The notes: generated by a model from the sequence alone, not told the origin. A stretch of 64,000 nt of DNA from CBDDEH01 sp965226865 (GCA_965226865.1 CBDDEH010000004.1:1612001-1676000); one strand, 5' to 3'. Positions 1 to 8,649 are shown, counted from the stretch's first letter. Translations and numbers: made by a program.

Positions 1-244
1 TGAAGTGACGTGTAGGTTGCTTACGTGCCAGATAGAACGCCAGCCAGAGTGGTAGGGTGGTCAGCGTGTTGAAAATACTGTGGACTGTATCGGCGAATAG
101 AGCGGTGCTCCCGCTGATAAGGGTAATCACTCCTTCCGCAATCGAAGTCAGCAGCAGGGCGACAAACGTTATCTTTACGACCCTCAAGCCGCGTCGCGAA
201 TCCGATGTGTCCAGAGTTGGCTGGATGTCTGCGTGGCTGTGCAA
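1..244 (-). CDS. Cation diffusion facilitator transporter, N-terminal part (runs off left edge)
   Basis: Reading the minus strand from a TTG at 244 gives about 81 residues that continue beyond base 1. They hold a hydrophobic first membrane segment (VVKITFVALLLTSI), then TALFADTVHS and LPLWLAFYLARKQPTRHF, which match the start of cation diffusion facilitator (CDF) proteins that export divalent metals such as zinc. The family usually carries an HxxxD metal pair in the second membrane segment; here HSIFN has Asn where Asp is expected, an oddity worth noting. An in-frame TAG lies directly before the TTG, so no upstream start is possible and no ATG exists in this stretch. Family call is firm, start and metal specificity are not. 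Confidence 0.72.
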   Translation of the reverse strand, partial: MHSHADIQPTLDTSDSRRGLRVVKITFVALLLTSIAEGVITLISGSTALFADTVHSIFNTLTTLPLWLAFYLARKQPTRHF

Positions 245-363
245 CTAAAATGACCACCACTCGAACCATTTACCAAGAGGCATCTCCAAGAGTAGGACAT
301 CTCTCGGATGGCCGTCTAGGTCTTTAGTGTGGCTGTTTAGAATCGTGCTTACGATGAGCCCAA

Positions 364-1470
364 CTAGCGGAGTATCATACGCGATTTACGGAATTGAAAT
401 TCAGGGCAACGGTTCCCCGGGATGGCGTCTCGAATATGGGGAAGTTGGAGGAGGCAGGCTACCTCATCGAAGTTGTGGCAGTTGGCGCATGTTTTCAGAA
501 ACGACTGGCAGTTAAGGCACAAGTCGTTGGATGTAACGACTTCCTTTGATGTCCGGCGCCAGCACTTCTGGCAGTGATGAGCCGAGTGCCCTTGAAGGTG
601 CTCGGGTACTTCCCCATCCACCTTGGCCCTTATCAGCATTACCGGCGTTGTCGATGTGTGAAGGATCTGGTCGGCCACACTTCCGAAAGCCAGCCTCGCT
701 AGTCCGCTACGGCCATGTGAAGACATCAGAACCATATCGATTTGGTCCTCTTCAATGGCTGCCTCCACTTGTTCGGCAGGGTGTCCGGAACGTACTCTCA
801 TAGCCACGTCGATCCCGCTCCTGGCCAAGCCGTCACCGATAGTAGATAGGTACTCGTTTATTGTTCCTCTGCGATCTCTGTCGGAGCGGGAACCTCGACT
901 CCGTGGTGGTTCGACGTGCAGCAGGACAAGCTGGCAGGAGCCGGCATCGGCTAGAAATTCGGCGTATGGCAGGGCTTGTTCCGCCAGCTCAGAGCCGTCC
1001 AGTGGGATCAGTATCCGTCCAAGCGTAGGTCGACTCCCCTTATCTATGGCGGAGGCCCTAACCAGGAACACGGGCGCATCCGCCGCCCTCACGACCTTTT
1101 CCGCCACGCTTCCCACCAGCCATCGGTCTATTCCAGACCTGCCACGGGTGGACATCACGATTAGGCTAATATCATGGTCCTGGGCGAACTCTATTATTTC
1201 CCCTGCCGCCTGTCCAGCCTTTCCCGCTATGCATACGCACTCGACATGTGGGGCTGTATCCAGGTTTTTGTCCCAGTTCTTCCTGAGAACCCCGGCACCT
1301 TCGTGGAGATACGACTCAACGGCGTGCAACTCACCCTTTACCGTCGTTTCGACCACGCTCAACAGCACGACTTCTTCTGAGCCTGCGGCGAGAGCCAGCT
1401 CTCCAACGTACGGCCGGGCCGCCTCTGCTGTTTCCGAGCCGTCCAGGGCAAGCAGTAGTTTGTTGAACAT
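364..1470 (-). CDS. Universal stress protein with two UspA domains and a Cys-rich tail
   Basis: The 368-residue product has two tandem UspA domains (about residues 1-140 and 150-285). Each shows the nucleotide-binding pattern near its end: STRGRSGIDRWLVGS and SSHGRSGLARLAFGS, followed by the APVFLVR/TPVMLIR strand. UspA proteins bind ATP and help survival under stress, energy limitation or adhesion. After residue 295 an unusual tail of about 70 residues carries paired cysteines (CQKC, CLNC, CANC, then single Cys) that could bind zinc; ordinary tandem Usp proteins end after the second domain. The gene starts at an ATG and is transcribed away from the histidine kinase at 1636. Tail function unknown. 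Confidence 0.88.
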   Translation of the reverse strand: MFNKLLLALDGSETAEAARPYVGELALAAGSEEVVLLSVVETTVKGELHAVESYLHEGAGVLRKNWDKNLDTAPHVECVCIAGKAGQAAGEIIEFAQDHDISLIVMSTRGRSGIDRWLVGSVAEKVVRAADAPVFLVRASAIDKGSRPTLGRILIPLDGSELAEQALPYAEFLADAGSCQLVLLHVEPPRSRGSRSDRDRRGTINEYLSTIGDGLARSGIDVAMRVRSGHPAEQVEAAIEEDQIDMVLMSSHGRSGLARLAFGSVADQILHTSTTPVMLIRAKVDGEVPEHLQGHSAHHCQKCWRRTSKEVVTSNDLCLNCQSFLKTCANCHNFDEVACLLQLPHIRDAIPGNRCPEFQFRKSRMILR

Positions 1471-1554
1471 GGCCCTCTATCAGTGTACCTGGCTCTCAAG
1501 CCCCCACCAGGATATCACCAACGCCACCGGTAAAAACCTTGCACCATAGGCCAA

Positions 1555-1563
1555 TGTTATAAT
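1555..1563 (+). promoter_or_regulatory. Extended -10 promoter before the histidine kinase
   Basis: TGTTATAAT is a perfect extended -10 element (TG, one base, TATAAT at 1558-1563). No good -35 lies 17 bp upstream, as is normal for extended -10 promoters. It points to the kinase gene at 1636 and would start RNA near 1570. Confidence 0.55.
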
Positions 1564-1576
1564 ACATAACGTTGCC

Positions 1577-1595
1577 AAGCGCCTGTCAGGCGCTT
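1577..1595 (+). promoter_or_regulatory. 5' leader hairpin of the histidine kinase mRNA
   Basis: AAGCGCCT-GTC-AGGCGCTT is a perfect 8-bp stem with a 3-base loop, followed by ACAAATTTTTG. It sits about 7 bases after the predicted transcription start, so it would form the very 5' end of the message, as a stability element or a weak attenuator. No plus-strand gene lies upstream, which argues against an ordinary gene terminator. Confidence 0.45.
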
Positions 1596-1635
1596 ACAAA
1601 TTTTTGTCGGCCGATGGCAGAGGACCAGGCACAAC

Positions 1636-1839
1636 ATGTGGGATAAGGTCACAGAGAGCATTCTGTTCGCTTTTACGATTGTTCTTCTGGGCTATATATG
1701 GTGGAAGACCCGAAAAGAGGGGTTCCACAACGAGGGCGGCTTTCGTTTCGTCATCGTGGCCGCCCTTTTCCTTTGCCTTTCGGTTGCCATAGACCTGACC
1801 GATAATCTCAAGCGCCGACAAGCTGGTCGTATTGGGTGA
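1636..1839 (+). CDS. Hybrid histidine kinase, N-terminal membrane fragment
   Basis: 67 residues with two hydrophobic segments (SILFAFTIVLLGYIWW and FVIVAALFLCLSVAI). This is the membrane anchor of the kinase that continues in the next frame: at about 1808 the sequence CTCAAGC carries one A too many, and dropping it joins ...IDLTDNL to SADKLVVLGDTDTALYLKR. I read it as part of one gene running 1636-5310, not as a separate protein. Whether the shift is real or an assembly error cannot be told from sequence alone; the second compensating shift near 2423 makes error more likely. Confidence 0.6.
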   Translation: MWDKVTESILFAFTIVLLGYIWWKTRKEGFHNEGGFRFVIVAALFLCLSVAIDLTDNLKRRQAGRIG

Positions 1840-2485
1840 TACCGATACAGCTCTTTATCTAAAAAGAACCGGCTATCTCATAGGAATCATCTCATTCATG
1901 TTTGGCGTCGTCAGATGGCTTCCACTGGCCTCCCTCGGAAAACAGGTACAGGAGCGCAAAGAGGCTGCACAGGCCCTTGAGGAAAGCGAAGAGCTCTATC
2001 GTTCCCTTGTTGAAAACGCTCCGCTAGGCATTGGGATTGCCGGTGCTGATGGAAAGCTGATCGCGTACAACGAGGCAATGCTGACGCCGGGCGGCTACAG
2101 TCGTGAAGACATAGAGCGAATAGGAAATGTGCCCCACCTGTATTTCGACAACGACCAAAGAGCCGAGGCTCTGGGGATCTTCGGAAAACAGGGTTTCCTT
2201 CACCGCCACGAGGTGCGTTTCAAACGTAAGGATGGTACCCCCTACGAGGTATTGCTTAGCCTGACACAGATTCACATTAAAGGTGAACCCTGTTTGCAGG
2301 CGGTTGTCGAGGACGTCACGGAGCGCAAGCGAGCCGATCAGGGACTAAAAGAGAGCGAAGAACGATTCCGACAACTCATAGAGCAGGCCGGAGAAGGGTT
2401 TTTCTTACATGACAGAGAGGGCAAGTCATTATGGTCAACCGAAGAGCTTGCGAGGTTCTCGGATACACTCACGACCAACTGTTGA
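1832..2485 (+). CDS. Hybrid histidine kinase, third membrane segment and PAS 1-2 fragment
   Basis: This frame begins at a TTG, but coding sense extends upstream to about 1811, so the TTG is not a true start. It encodes a third membrane segment (YLIGIISFMFGVV), a linker helix, a complete PAS domain (ELYRSLVENAPLGIGIAGADG through AVVEDVTERKR), and the first third of a second PAS domain (RFRQLIEQAGEGFFLHDREGK). There the frame breaks: GGCAAGTCATTATGG needs one more G (AAGGTC) to continue as GK-VIMVNRRACEVLGY in the next fragment. PAS domains sense small ligands, redox state or light. Confidence 0.6.
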   Translation: MGDTDTALYLKRTGYLIGIISFMFGVVRWLPLASLGKQVQERKEAAQALEESEELYRSLVENAPLGIGIAGADGKLIAYNEAMLTPGGYSREDIERIGNVPHLYFDNDQRAEALGIFGKQGFLHRHEVRFKRKDGTPYEVLLSLTQIHIKGEPCLQAVVEDVTERKRADQGLKESEERFRQLIEQAGEGFFLHDREGKSLWSTEELARFSDTLTTNC

Positions 2486-5310
2486 ACTTGTCGGTCACCG
2501 ATATAGAGAAAAATTTCTCTTCTGACGAGCTTTCTGAAGCCTGGAAGAACATGAAACCTGGTGAGCCGGCCACGTTGGAGGGTGTCCACCAACGCAAAGA
2601 TGGTACCAGGTTTCCCGTTGAGGTACGTGTCGGGAAGCTGGAGTACCAGCGCCAGGAGGTATTCCTGGCTTTGGCCAGGGACATCACCAGCCGCAAAGAG
2701 GTTGAGGCCGCCCTCCGGGCATCAGAAGAGAAGTGGCGGTCCCTGGCGGACAACGCACCCTTCTTCATGATCAACGTAGAAAAAGACGGGACGATCCTAT
2801 ACATCAACCGTACATTACCAAACACCAGCGTTGAGGAAACTACCGGTATCAGTCTGCACGAGTTCATTCTTCCAGAGGGTGTAGACCGTTTCAGACGAAG
2901 CTTGGGAATGGTGTTCGAGGGAAAACAAACACCCGTCTACGAAACCGAAGGTGTGGGTTTCGATGGAGGCAGTGTGTGGTTTGAGGTCCGTATGGGGCCC
3001 ATAAAGCACAAGGGTGAGATTGTTGCTGCTGCCATCATAGCCATGGATATCACCGGCCGTAAAGACGCTGAGGCTGCCCTCTACGAATCAGAGGAGAGGT
3101 GGCGGTCTATAGCAGACAATGCACCCTTCTTCATGATCAACGTAGAGAGAGACGGTACGATCCACTGCATCAACCGCACCGTCCCCCCTATGAATCGTGA
3201 AGAAGTCCTGGGAAAGAGTCTATACGACTTCATTCTGCCGGAGGGTGCAGACCGTTTAGGGAATAGTTTGAAAACGGTTTTCGAGGGAAGAGTGACACCC
3301 GTCTACGAAACCGAAGGAGTAGGTTTCGATGGACGCACTGGTTGGCATGAGGTCCGTATGGGGCCCATTAAACAGCAAGGTGAGGTTGTTGCTGCTGCCA
3401 TCATAGCTATAGATATCACGGAACGTAAGAACGCTGAAGCCGCCCTCTATGAATCAGAAGAGACTTGGCGGTCCCTGGCACAGAACGCGCCTGACTCGAT
3501 CATCAACCTGGACAGAGATGGCAAGGTCCTGTTCATAAACCGCACGTTCCCCCCTTTGACTCGTGAGGAAGTCCTCGGTAGGAGTCTATACAACTTGCTT
3601 CGTCCCGAAGCAGCAGACATCGTGAAGGAAAAAGTGGCGCATGTCTTTGAGACAGGCGAGGTTGCCCACTACGAAATAGGAAGCGACATCCCAAGTGGGA
3701 ACTTGGCGTGGTTTGCAGGTCGTATAGGACCTGTCAAGCGCGATGACCAGGTGATTGCAGTTGTCATCATCGCAACGGACATCACGGAGCGTAAGAACGC
3801 TGAAGCCGCCCTCCTTGAATCCGAGGAGAGGTGGCGGTCCCTCGTCCAGAACGTGCCTGACTACATCATCAATCTGGACAGAGATGGCAAGATACTGTTC
3901 ATAAACCGTACCACCTCTGATCTGAATCCCGAAGAAGTCCTCGGAAAGATTCTATACAATCTGCTTCCTCCCGAAGTCTCAGACGTCCTGAAGCAAAACG
4001 TGGAGAACGTCTTCGAAACAGGCGAGATTGCCTATTACGAAACCCAAAGAGACGACCCAACCGGAAACGTTGAATGGTTCGCAGGTCGTATAGGACCTAT
4101 CATGGCAGATGACCAGGTCGTCGCAGTTGTCATCATCGGAATGGACATCACGAGCCGTAAGCTTACGGAACAGCTTCTCCGGGAAAGCGAAGAGCAGCTG
4201 CGGGAGGCCAGCCGCATGGCGTCCATAGGTCAACTTGCCGCTGGAGTGGCCCACGAGATCAATAACCCACTAACAATAATCATGGGTGCTTCCGAAACCC
4301 TTATGGATCAGGATTTGCCTGAAAAAACCCGTTCCCAGATAGAAAAAGTGCACTCTGAGGCCGACCGAAGCGCCAAGATAGTCCAAAGCCTCCTCTCTTT
4401 CGCAAGAAGGCGGGAGCCCGAAAAGGAATACTTAGACCTGACCGGCGTGATAAGAAAAGCCCTAGAAATGAAAGCTCATGAGTTCAACGTCGCCAATATC
4501 TATGTGACCAACAAAACTGTGAGCGATCTTCCTCGCACAATGGCCGACTCGTACCAGTTGATGGAGGTATTTCTCAACCTGCTCAACAACGCCCAACAAG
4601 TCCTCACCGAGGCCACCGGCGGTGGAGAGATCGTGATCGAGTCCAGCCATTCGAAGAACAGGATTCGAATATCCATAAGTGACAACGGGCCAGGGATTCC
4701 CAAAGAGAACCTGAGCAGGATATTCGACCCGTTTTTCACCACGAAAGAAGTGGGCAAAGGTACTGGGTTGGGTCTCAGCATATGCTACGGAATCGTCCGG
4801 CGACACGATGGTGAGATGTGGGCACAAAGTGTCGAAGGTAAAGGCGCGACCTTTGTTACAGAAATACCGGTAGTGGCGCCTGTGGAAACGGAAGAAGCAG
4901 CTCCGGTAGATGCCGCACCGGGATCGGTGAAACGAATACTCATAGTGGACGACGAGGAGGGTATTCGAGAGCTTTTTGCCGACGCGTTGGAGCCCGATGG
5001 TCATCAGATAGACCTGGCCAAGGATGGCCACGAGGCGTGGCACAAGGTGCAAAACAACACTTATGACTGCATACTAATGGACCTGAAAATGCCCGGGATG
5101 AGTGGCCAGGACCTTTACGGACGCATACGATCCATGCATAAAGAGACCGCCGCAAAATACATATTCCTCACTGGTGACACTTTTAGCCCTGAAACCCATG
5201 ATTTTATAGCCTCAACTGGTAACTCCTCCCTAGGGAAGCCGGTTAGCCTCAAGCAGCTTCGGAAGACCGTGCTGGAGTTCCAGCACACAGAGAGCAAGTC
5301 GACCAGGTAG
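2431..5310 (+). CDS. Multi-PAS hybrid histidine kinase with receiver domain (main part)
   Basis: This 959-residue part holds, in order: the rest of PAS 2 (to about 90), four further PAS domains (about 91-212, 213-334, 335-456, 457-578), a HisKA dimerisation domain with the phospho-acceptor in AAGVAHEINNPL, a HATPase domain (N box FLNLLNNAQQVL, G1 DNGPGIP, F box DPFFTTKEVGKGTGLGLS), and a C-terminal receiver (ILIVDDEEGIRE, acceptor Asp in DCILMDLKMPG, Lys in SLGKPVS). The H box and the fused receiver fit NtrB-like hybrid kinases. Output is unknown: no DNA-binding partner lies nearby. True start is at 1636; the ATG at 2431 lies inside PAS 2. PAS 3-6 are recent tandem duplicates (see repeat). 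Confidence 0.88.
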   Translation: MVNRRACEVLGYTHDQLLNLSVTDIEKNFSSDELSEAWKNMKPGEPATLEGVHQRKDGTRFPVEVRVGKLEYQRQEVFLALARDITSRKEVEAALRASEEKWRSLADNAPFFMINVEKDGTILYINRTLPNTSVEETTGISLHEFILPEGVDRFRRSLGMVFEGKQTPVYETEGVGFDGGSVWFEVRMGPIKHKGEIVAAAIIAMDITGRKDAEAALYESEERWRSIADNAPFFMINVERDGTIHCINRTVPPMNREEVLGKSLYDFILPEGADRLGNSLKTVFEGRVTPVYETEGVGFDGRTGWHEVRMGPIKQQGEVVAAAIIAIDITERKNAEAALYESEETWRSLAQNAPDSIINLDRDGKVLFINRTFPPLTREEVLGRSLYNLLRPEAADIVKEKVAHVFETGEVAHYEIGSDIPSGNLAWFAGRIGPVKRDDQVIAVVIIATDITERKNAEAALLESEERWRSLVQNVPDYIINLDRDGKILFINRTTSDLNPEEVLGKILYNLLPPEVSDVLKQNVENVFETGEIAYYETQRDDPTGNVEWFAGRIGPIMADDQVVAVVIIGMDITSRKLTEQLLRESEEQLREASRMASIGQLAAGVAHEINNPLTIIMGASETLMDQDLPEKTRSQIEKVHSEADRSAKIVQSLLSFARRREPEKEYLDLTGVIRKALEMKAHEFNVANIYVTNKTVSDLPRTMADSYQLMEVFLNLLNNAQQVLTEATGGGEIVIESSHSKNRIRISISDNGPGIPKENLSRIFDPFFTTKEVGKGTGLGLSICYGIVRRHDGEMWAQSVEGKGATFVTEIPVVAPVETEEAAPVDAAPGSVKRILIVDDEEGIRELFADALEPDGHQIDLAKDGHEAWHKVQNNTYDCILMDLKMPGMSGQDLYGRIRSMHKETAAKYIFLTGDTFSPETHDFIASTGNSSLGKPVSLKQLRKTVLEFQHTESKSTR
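2704..4167 (+). repeat. Four tandem 366-bp PAS-encoding repeats
   Basis: The marker TGGCGGTC-type motif recurs at 2735, 3101, 3467 and 3833, exactly 366 bp (122 codons) apart. Units 1-2 resemble each other most (FFMINVE..., YETEGVGFDG) and units 3-4 likewise (SIINLDRDGK..., ETGE...AYYE/HYE), suggesting duplication of a two-unit block or two rounds of duplication. The reading frame stays open through all four copies. Confidence 0.9.
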
Positions 5311-5472
5311 GTTGACTCGACGTCGCCGACCACGTTCCGGGGCTCGCCGTCACAAGCCCGCCGACGGTTGCGCTCAGTATCGGCTGAAGGTCTCCCGGCT
5401 TTCCTCGACTAGCTGACTCAATGAGGGTAGAATACCCCCAGCGATCCAATCTAGCGTCAACACAGGTGGACT

Positions 5473-5931
5473 ATGGACTCTCTCAAAAAGTTGGAAGTAT
5501 CCGCGGATAGTGTCTGTTGGCATTGCAATACGGCTGACTTCAATTTCGAATGTACCGATGAGCTAACGCCCGTGCAGGGCCTTATTGGCCAGGACAGAGC
5601 CATCGATGCCATTCAGTTCGGCCTCGAAGTTGGTAAACGCGGATACAATCTCTTCGTGACCGGTCTCACCGGAACCGGCAAGGCTTCGGCGATTCAAAGG
5701 CACCTACGGGTCATCATAGATGAGTACAAGACCAAGGGTGTCCAGTTTCCGATCTATGATTGGTGCTACGCCTACAACTTTGTCGATCCGGACAAGCCTC
5801 GGATGTTAAAGCTACCGCCCGGACTGGCCAAACGCCTTCAGCATGGGTTGAGAGACTTGTTAACCACCCTTCAGGAACAGGTACCAAAGCTATTTGCCGC
5901 CGAAGATTACTCAACACAAAAAAGGCGATAG
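5473..5931 (+). pseudogene. Lon-type AAA protease, N-terminal fragment
   Basis: First part of an ATP-dependent Lon-family protease of the LonB-like/AAA_32 kind. It has a CWHC pair, the GLIGQDRAIDAIQFGL segment and a Walker A loop GLTGTGKASA, which binds ATP. The frame ends at TAG 5929 because the A run 5918-5923 has six A where seven would keep the frame (STQ-KKAIEEEG continues in frame 3). The A-rich site also resembles a slippery heptamer, so a programmed -1 shift is formally possible, but the gene is also split by an IS element further on. Family assignment firm; working state in the organism doubtful. Confidence 0.75.
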
Positions 5932-6777
5932 AAGAAGAAGGAGGACGCTTATCTTATCAAACGACCATGCAGGAATTGGAAAAGGACGCCAAGTCCGAAA
6001 ACTTCGGCATCCAGTTCGGACCTACTGGGATCAACGTCTTTCCCATAACATCCGAAGGCAAGCCATATGAATCCGAAGCATTTGCGGCGTTGCCTGAAGA
6101 CGAGCAGGACCTCGTTCAACAGAAGCGGAACCGGCTCTTGGAGACGGTTCGGGACACAATGGACAAACTCCGCTCCATCGAAAAGGAGACTCAGGACAGG
6201 GTCAAGAATCTAGACCGAAAAATAGCCGAGGTAAGGCTAACCGACCTGTTTCACGAGTTAGCCGAATCCTTCGCCGATTTCTCCGACGTGAAAGAACATT
6301 TGGATTCCCTGAAGGCCTACAGCCTGGATAATCTGAACCTTTTCAGAGAGGAACACGAGGAGACGGTACCGGGACCTCCACAAGTGGCGTCCCAGTCCGG
6401 TCGCATATACCAGACCAACCCGTTCTTGCCCTTTGAGATCAACGTTTTGGTGGACAACTCCGGTACCGATGCTGCCCCAATTATCATCGAGTCCAATCCT
6501 ACCTGGGGGAATCTGTTCGGGAGAATTGAGCGACGGGCGTTCATGGGAACCTATCTCAGCGATCACACGATGCTCAAGTCCGGCTCAATACACCAGGCCA
6601 ATGGCGGCTATCTTGTCTTAAACGCGCGGGACCTGCTCATGAACCCCGGGGTTTGGGAAGGGCTAAAACGCATCATACGCAACAAGGAGACTCGCCTTGA
6701 AGACCCCTCCGAGCAATTCGGCCTCGTGGCCCCTCAAGGCCTGAGGCCCCCAGCCCGTTCCCTGGGATGCCAAGGTT
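5924..6777 (+). pseudogene. Lon-type AAA protease, middle fragment up to IS insertion
   Basis: Continuation of the Lon-like protease: a long helical insert (LEKDAKSENFGIQFGPTGIN...), then the second half of the ATPase module with YQTNPFLPFEINVLVDN, NLFGRIERRAFMGTYLSDHT and IHQANGGYLVLNARDLL, typical of this family. A second indel (five C at 6747-6751 where four fit) moves the end ...APQGLRP to QPVPWDAKV in frame 1. At 6777 the gene meets the left end of the IS1182-like element; the coding text resumes at 8749 with IVTGDEALYRML. The upstream ATG at 5760 in this frame is not a real start. Confidence 0.72.
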
Positions 6778-6964
6778 GATTCCCTCGTAACAAGTCTGTT
6801 TGAGATGAGCCCTGGCGTGCGAAGGTGGTCTGGAGCGGAGGAGGCCACGGGATGCCGGCTGCTGGCCTCACCGCCCTATCTGCTGCGCTCAGGACAAGCG
6901 TGATCCCGTTGCGGTACCCCTTCCGTGGCTCAGGGCACCCGGTGGAAGTTGTGGAGCGGCGCCC

Positions 6965-7309
6965 TCATGCGGCCGCGACCGCAGGTACCGTCCCGACCGC
7001 CCGCTGAGCCGTGTTCTCCATCTCCACCAGGCGTGCATGGACCATCCGCTTGAAGTTGCACGCCAACGCCTTCAGGTAGACGGCAAGCCGCACCCGACGG
7101 CCCCCTCGCACCCGCAAGCGCCCAAGCCCGTGGGCGCGCTTCAGCTCGGAGTTCGTTCCCTCGATACCAGCCCTTATGTCATACCGCTTGCGCCACTCCT
7201 CGGTGGCCTCGGCCCTCCGGCGCCGCTCGATGTTCACCTTCGCCAGGTCCGCCTTGAGGACGTAGGCCCCCGCACGCCGGTCCAGCTTCACTGGGCAACG
7301 GGATCGCAA
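6965..7309 (-). CDS. IS1182-like transposase, C-terminal part
   Basis: Carries the end of the DDE transposase: RSRCPVKLDRR, then a helix with RRYDIRAGIEGTNSELKRAHGLGR-type text (the region holding the third acidic residue, Glu in IEGTNSELK), and YLKALACNFKRMV. Coding sense in this frame extends upstream to about 7495 (TAADFQIDVTGEQATACPAGH...), so the start shown is only the first codon that can act as one. It is the continuation of the fragment at 7369-8649 after a single-base shift in the run CCCC at 7496-7499. Confidence 0.7.
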   Translation of the reverse strand: MRSRCPVKLDRRAGAYVLKADLAKVNIERRRRAEATEEWRKRYDIRAGIEGTNSELKRAHGLGRLRVRGGRRVRLAVYLKALACNFKRMVHARLVEMENTAQRAVGTVPAVAAA

Positions 7310-7368
7310 GGGGCAGGGCTCGCATGTTGTCCCGGCAAAGTGGACCTCTACCCGCTCCGGCGCATCCT

Positions 7369-8649
7369 TCAGCTCGTACTCCTCGATGGACGGGTGGCCG
7401 GCGGGGCACGCCGTGGCCTGCTCCCCTGTGACGTCGATCTGAAAGTCCGCGGCGGTGAGCGGCGGTGGTCCGTCACCCTCTCCTTCGTGCGAGTTCCCCG
7501 GCGCGAGGCTTCGAAGGCATTGCGGCCCGACCCATACGCCGTGTCGGCGAAGAGCTCGTCCGGTCGGACCTTCCGCTCCGCGAGCCCGTCAACGACCGGC
7601 ACGCTCACGTCGGTGTCGCTCCCACTCGAGGGGGTCACCTCCACGTGGGTGATGAGCTGGGTGGCGTTCTCCTCGTGGCAGGTCTCCGCCACCTGCACCT
7701 CGTACCCCTTCCCCTTGTGGCCGCTGTAGGTCACATCCGGGTCGTGGGGCGATTGCAGCGAGTCGGCGGACACCTGCTTCGGGTCCTTCAAGGCCACGGG
7801 CACCTTGCATTCCCCAGCATCGTCGTCATCGTCCCTGGGGCGCCCGTCCTGGTGTTTGCCCACATGGCACTGCTCCCGCAGCAGCCGCTCCAGCAGCCGG
7901 TACTCCTCCAGCTGGGCAGCAGTCGTGCCATGGAACCGGTCCACCAGCCGGTAGAGGTCCCGGGCACAGACCGAAAGGCGTCGCCGACCCTCCCCCGTGC
8001 GGGCGTCCTCGTAGTGGGTCGCCTCGTCTTCTTCCTTCAAATAGCGCCCTAGGAGGCCCTCCGGAACCCCAGGGCGAAGCTCTGGGTGCTCCCAGCGCAA
8101 GGCCCGCAGGAACAACCGCATCGTCTCACAGAACAGGCCCAGCCGGGTGAGTGTGGCGATGTTGCTCATGATGTGGGTGGAGTCCAGCCGTTGCTTTCCG
8201 GTGCGTATGCCCAGCGCCTGGATGATCCGGTCCGTGGTCTCCTGGAAAGCCAGCCAGCCACCGTCGTGCTGCATCAGGCGAACTCGGAAGTTGTGGAGGG
8301 TCTTCTGGGGCAGGTGGGTCTCCTCGATGTCCAGCCGCAGGGCGTGGTGCCAGAGCAGAGCCTGCCCTGAGCTTGCCGAAGGGTTGAACTCTAGTTGTTC
8401 CAGAGCTTCATCGTCGGTGAGGTTGAACATCTCTTTGAGGAGGTGGACCCCGAGGACGGTCTGCACCGCCCGGTTGGGACGGCCGTTGTCCACGCAGTAC
8501 ATGGGAGCAAAGCGCTCCTCGTCAATCAGGGGGAGCGCCTCGTTTCGGAAAACCTCGGCCCAACTTCTCTCCAGGCGCTTAGCCTTCTTCGGCGTCACCA
8601 GGAACTGGGACTGCCAGAGGCTCTCTTGCGGGTCTCGTATTCGGAACAT
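7369..8649 (-). CDS. IS1182-like transposase, N-terminal part (frameshifted)
   Basis: Starts at ATG 8649 (MFRIRDPQESLWQSQF). It shows the DUF772-type N-terminal region (NRAVQTVLGVHLLKEMFNLTDDEAL), then LDSTHIMSNIATLTR with a catalytic Asp, and ELFADTAYGSGRN with the second Asp. The true frame is lost at 7496-7499, where G4 on the coding strand should be G5; the last 45 residues of this ORF are out of frame. An eight-residue in-frame insert PSASSGQA after LEFN comes from a dispersed palindromic repeat (8359-8382). As given, the enzyme would be inactive. Confidence 0.75.
   Translation of the reverse strand: MFRIRDPQESLWQSQFLVTPKKAKRLERSWAEVFRNEALPLIDEERFAPMYCVDNGRPNRAVQTVLGVHLLKEMFNLTDDEALEQLEFNPSASSGQALLWHHALRLDIEETHLPQKTLHNFRVRLMQHDGGWLAFQETTDRIIQALGIRTGKQRLDSTHIMSNIATLTRLGLFCETMRLFLRALRWEHPELRPGVPEGLLGRYLKEEDEATHYEDARTGEGRRRLSVCARDLYRLVDRFHGTTAAQLEEYRLLERLLREQCHVGKHQDGRPRDDDDDAGECKVPVALKDPKQVSADSLQSPHDPDVTYSGHKGKGYEVQVAETCHEENATQLITHVEVTPSSGSDTDVSVPVVDGLAERKVRPDELFADTAYGSGRNAFEASRRGTRTKERVTDHRRSPPRTFRSTSQGSRPRRAPPATRPSRSTS
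8359..8382 (-). repeat. 24-bp dispersed repeat inserted in-frame in the transposase
   Basis: On the minus strand CCTTCGGCAAGCTCAGGGCAGGCT-like text (24 nt, here by position) encodes PSASSGQA between LEFN and LLWHHALRLD, which read as continuous in relatives as I know them. The core TTCGgCAaGCTCAGG matches the TTCGACAGGCTCAGG repeat at 33399-33425 and its variants at 32737, 36961 and 24848. Confidence 0.6.

Noticed and set aside
755..1549. 264-residue plus-strand frame opposite the universal stress gene
   Set aside because: Ser/Arg/Pro-rich shadow of a well-supported Usp gene.
2704..4167. CRISPR-like array or minisatellite
   Set aside because: Units are 366 bp, code in one frame and match PAS domains; there are no short direct repeats with variable spacers.
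5918..5935. Programmed -1 frameshift in lon at the A-rich site
   Set aside because: Similar single-base defects occur in a dozen other genes including icd and nfo, and the lon gene has a second indel plus an IS, so a functional shift site is unlikely.
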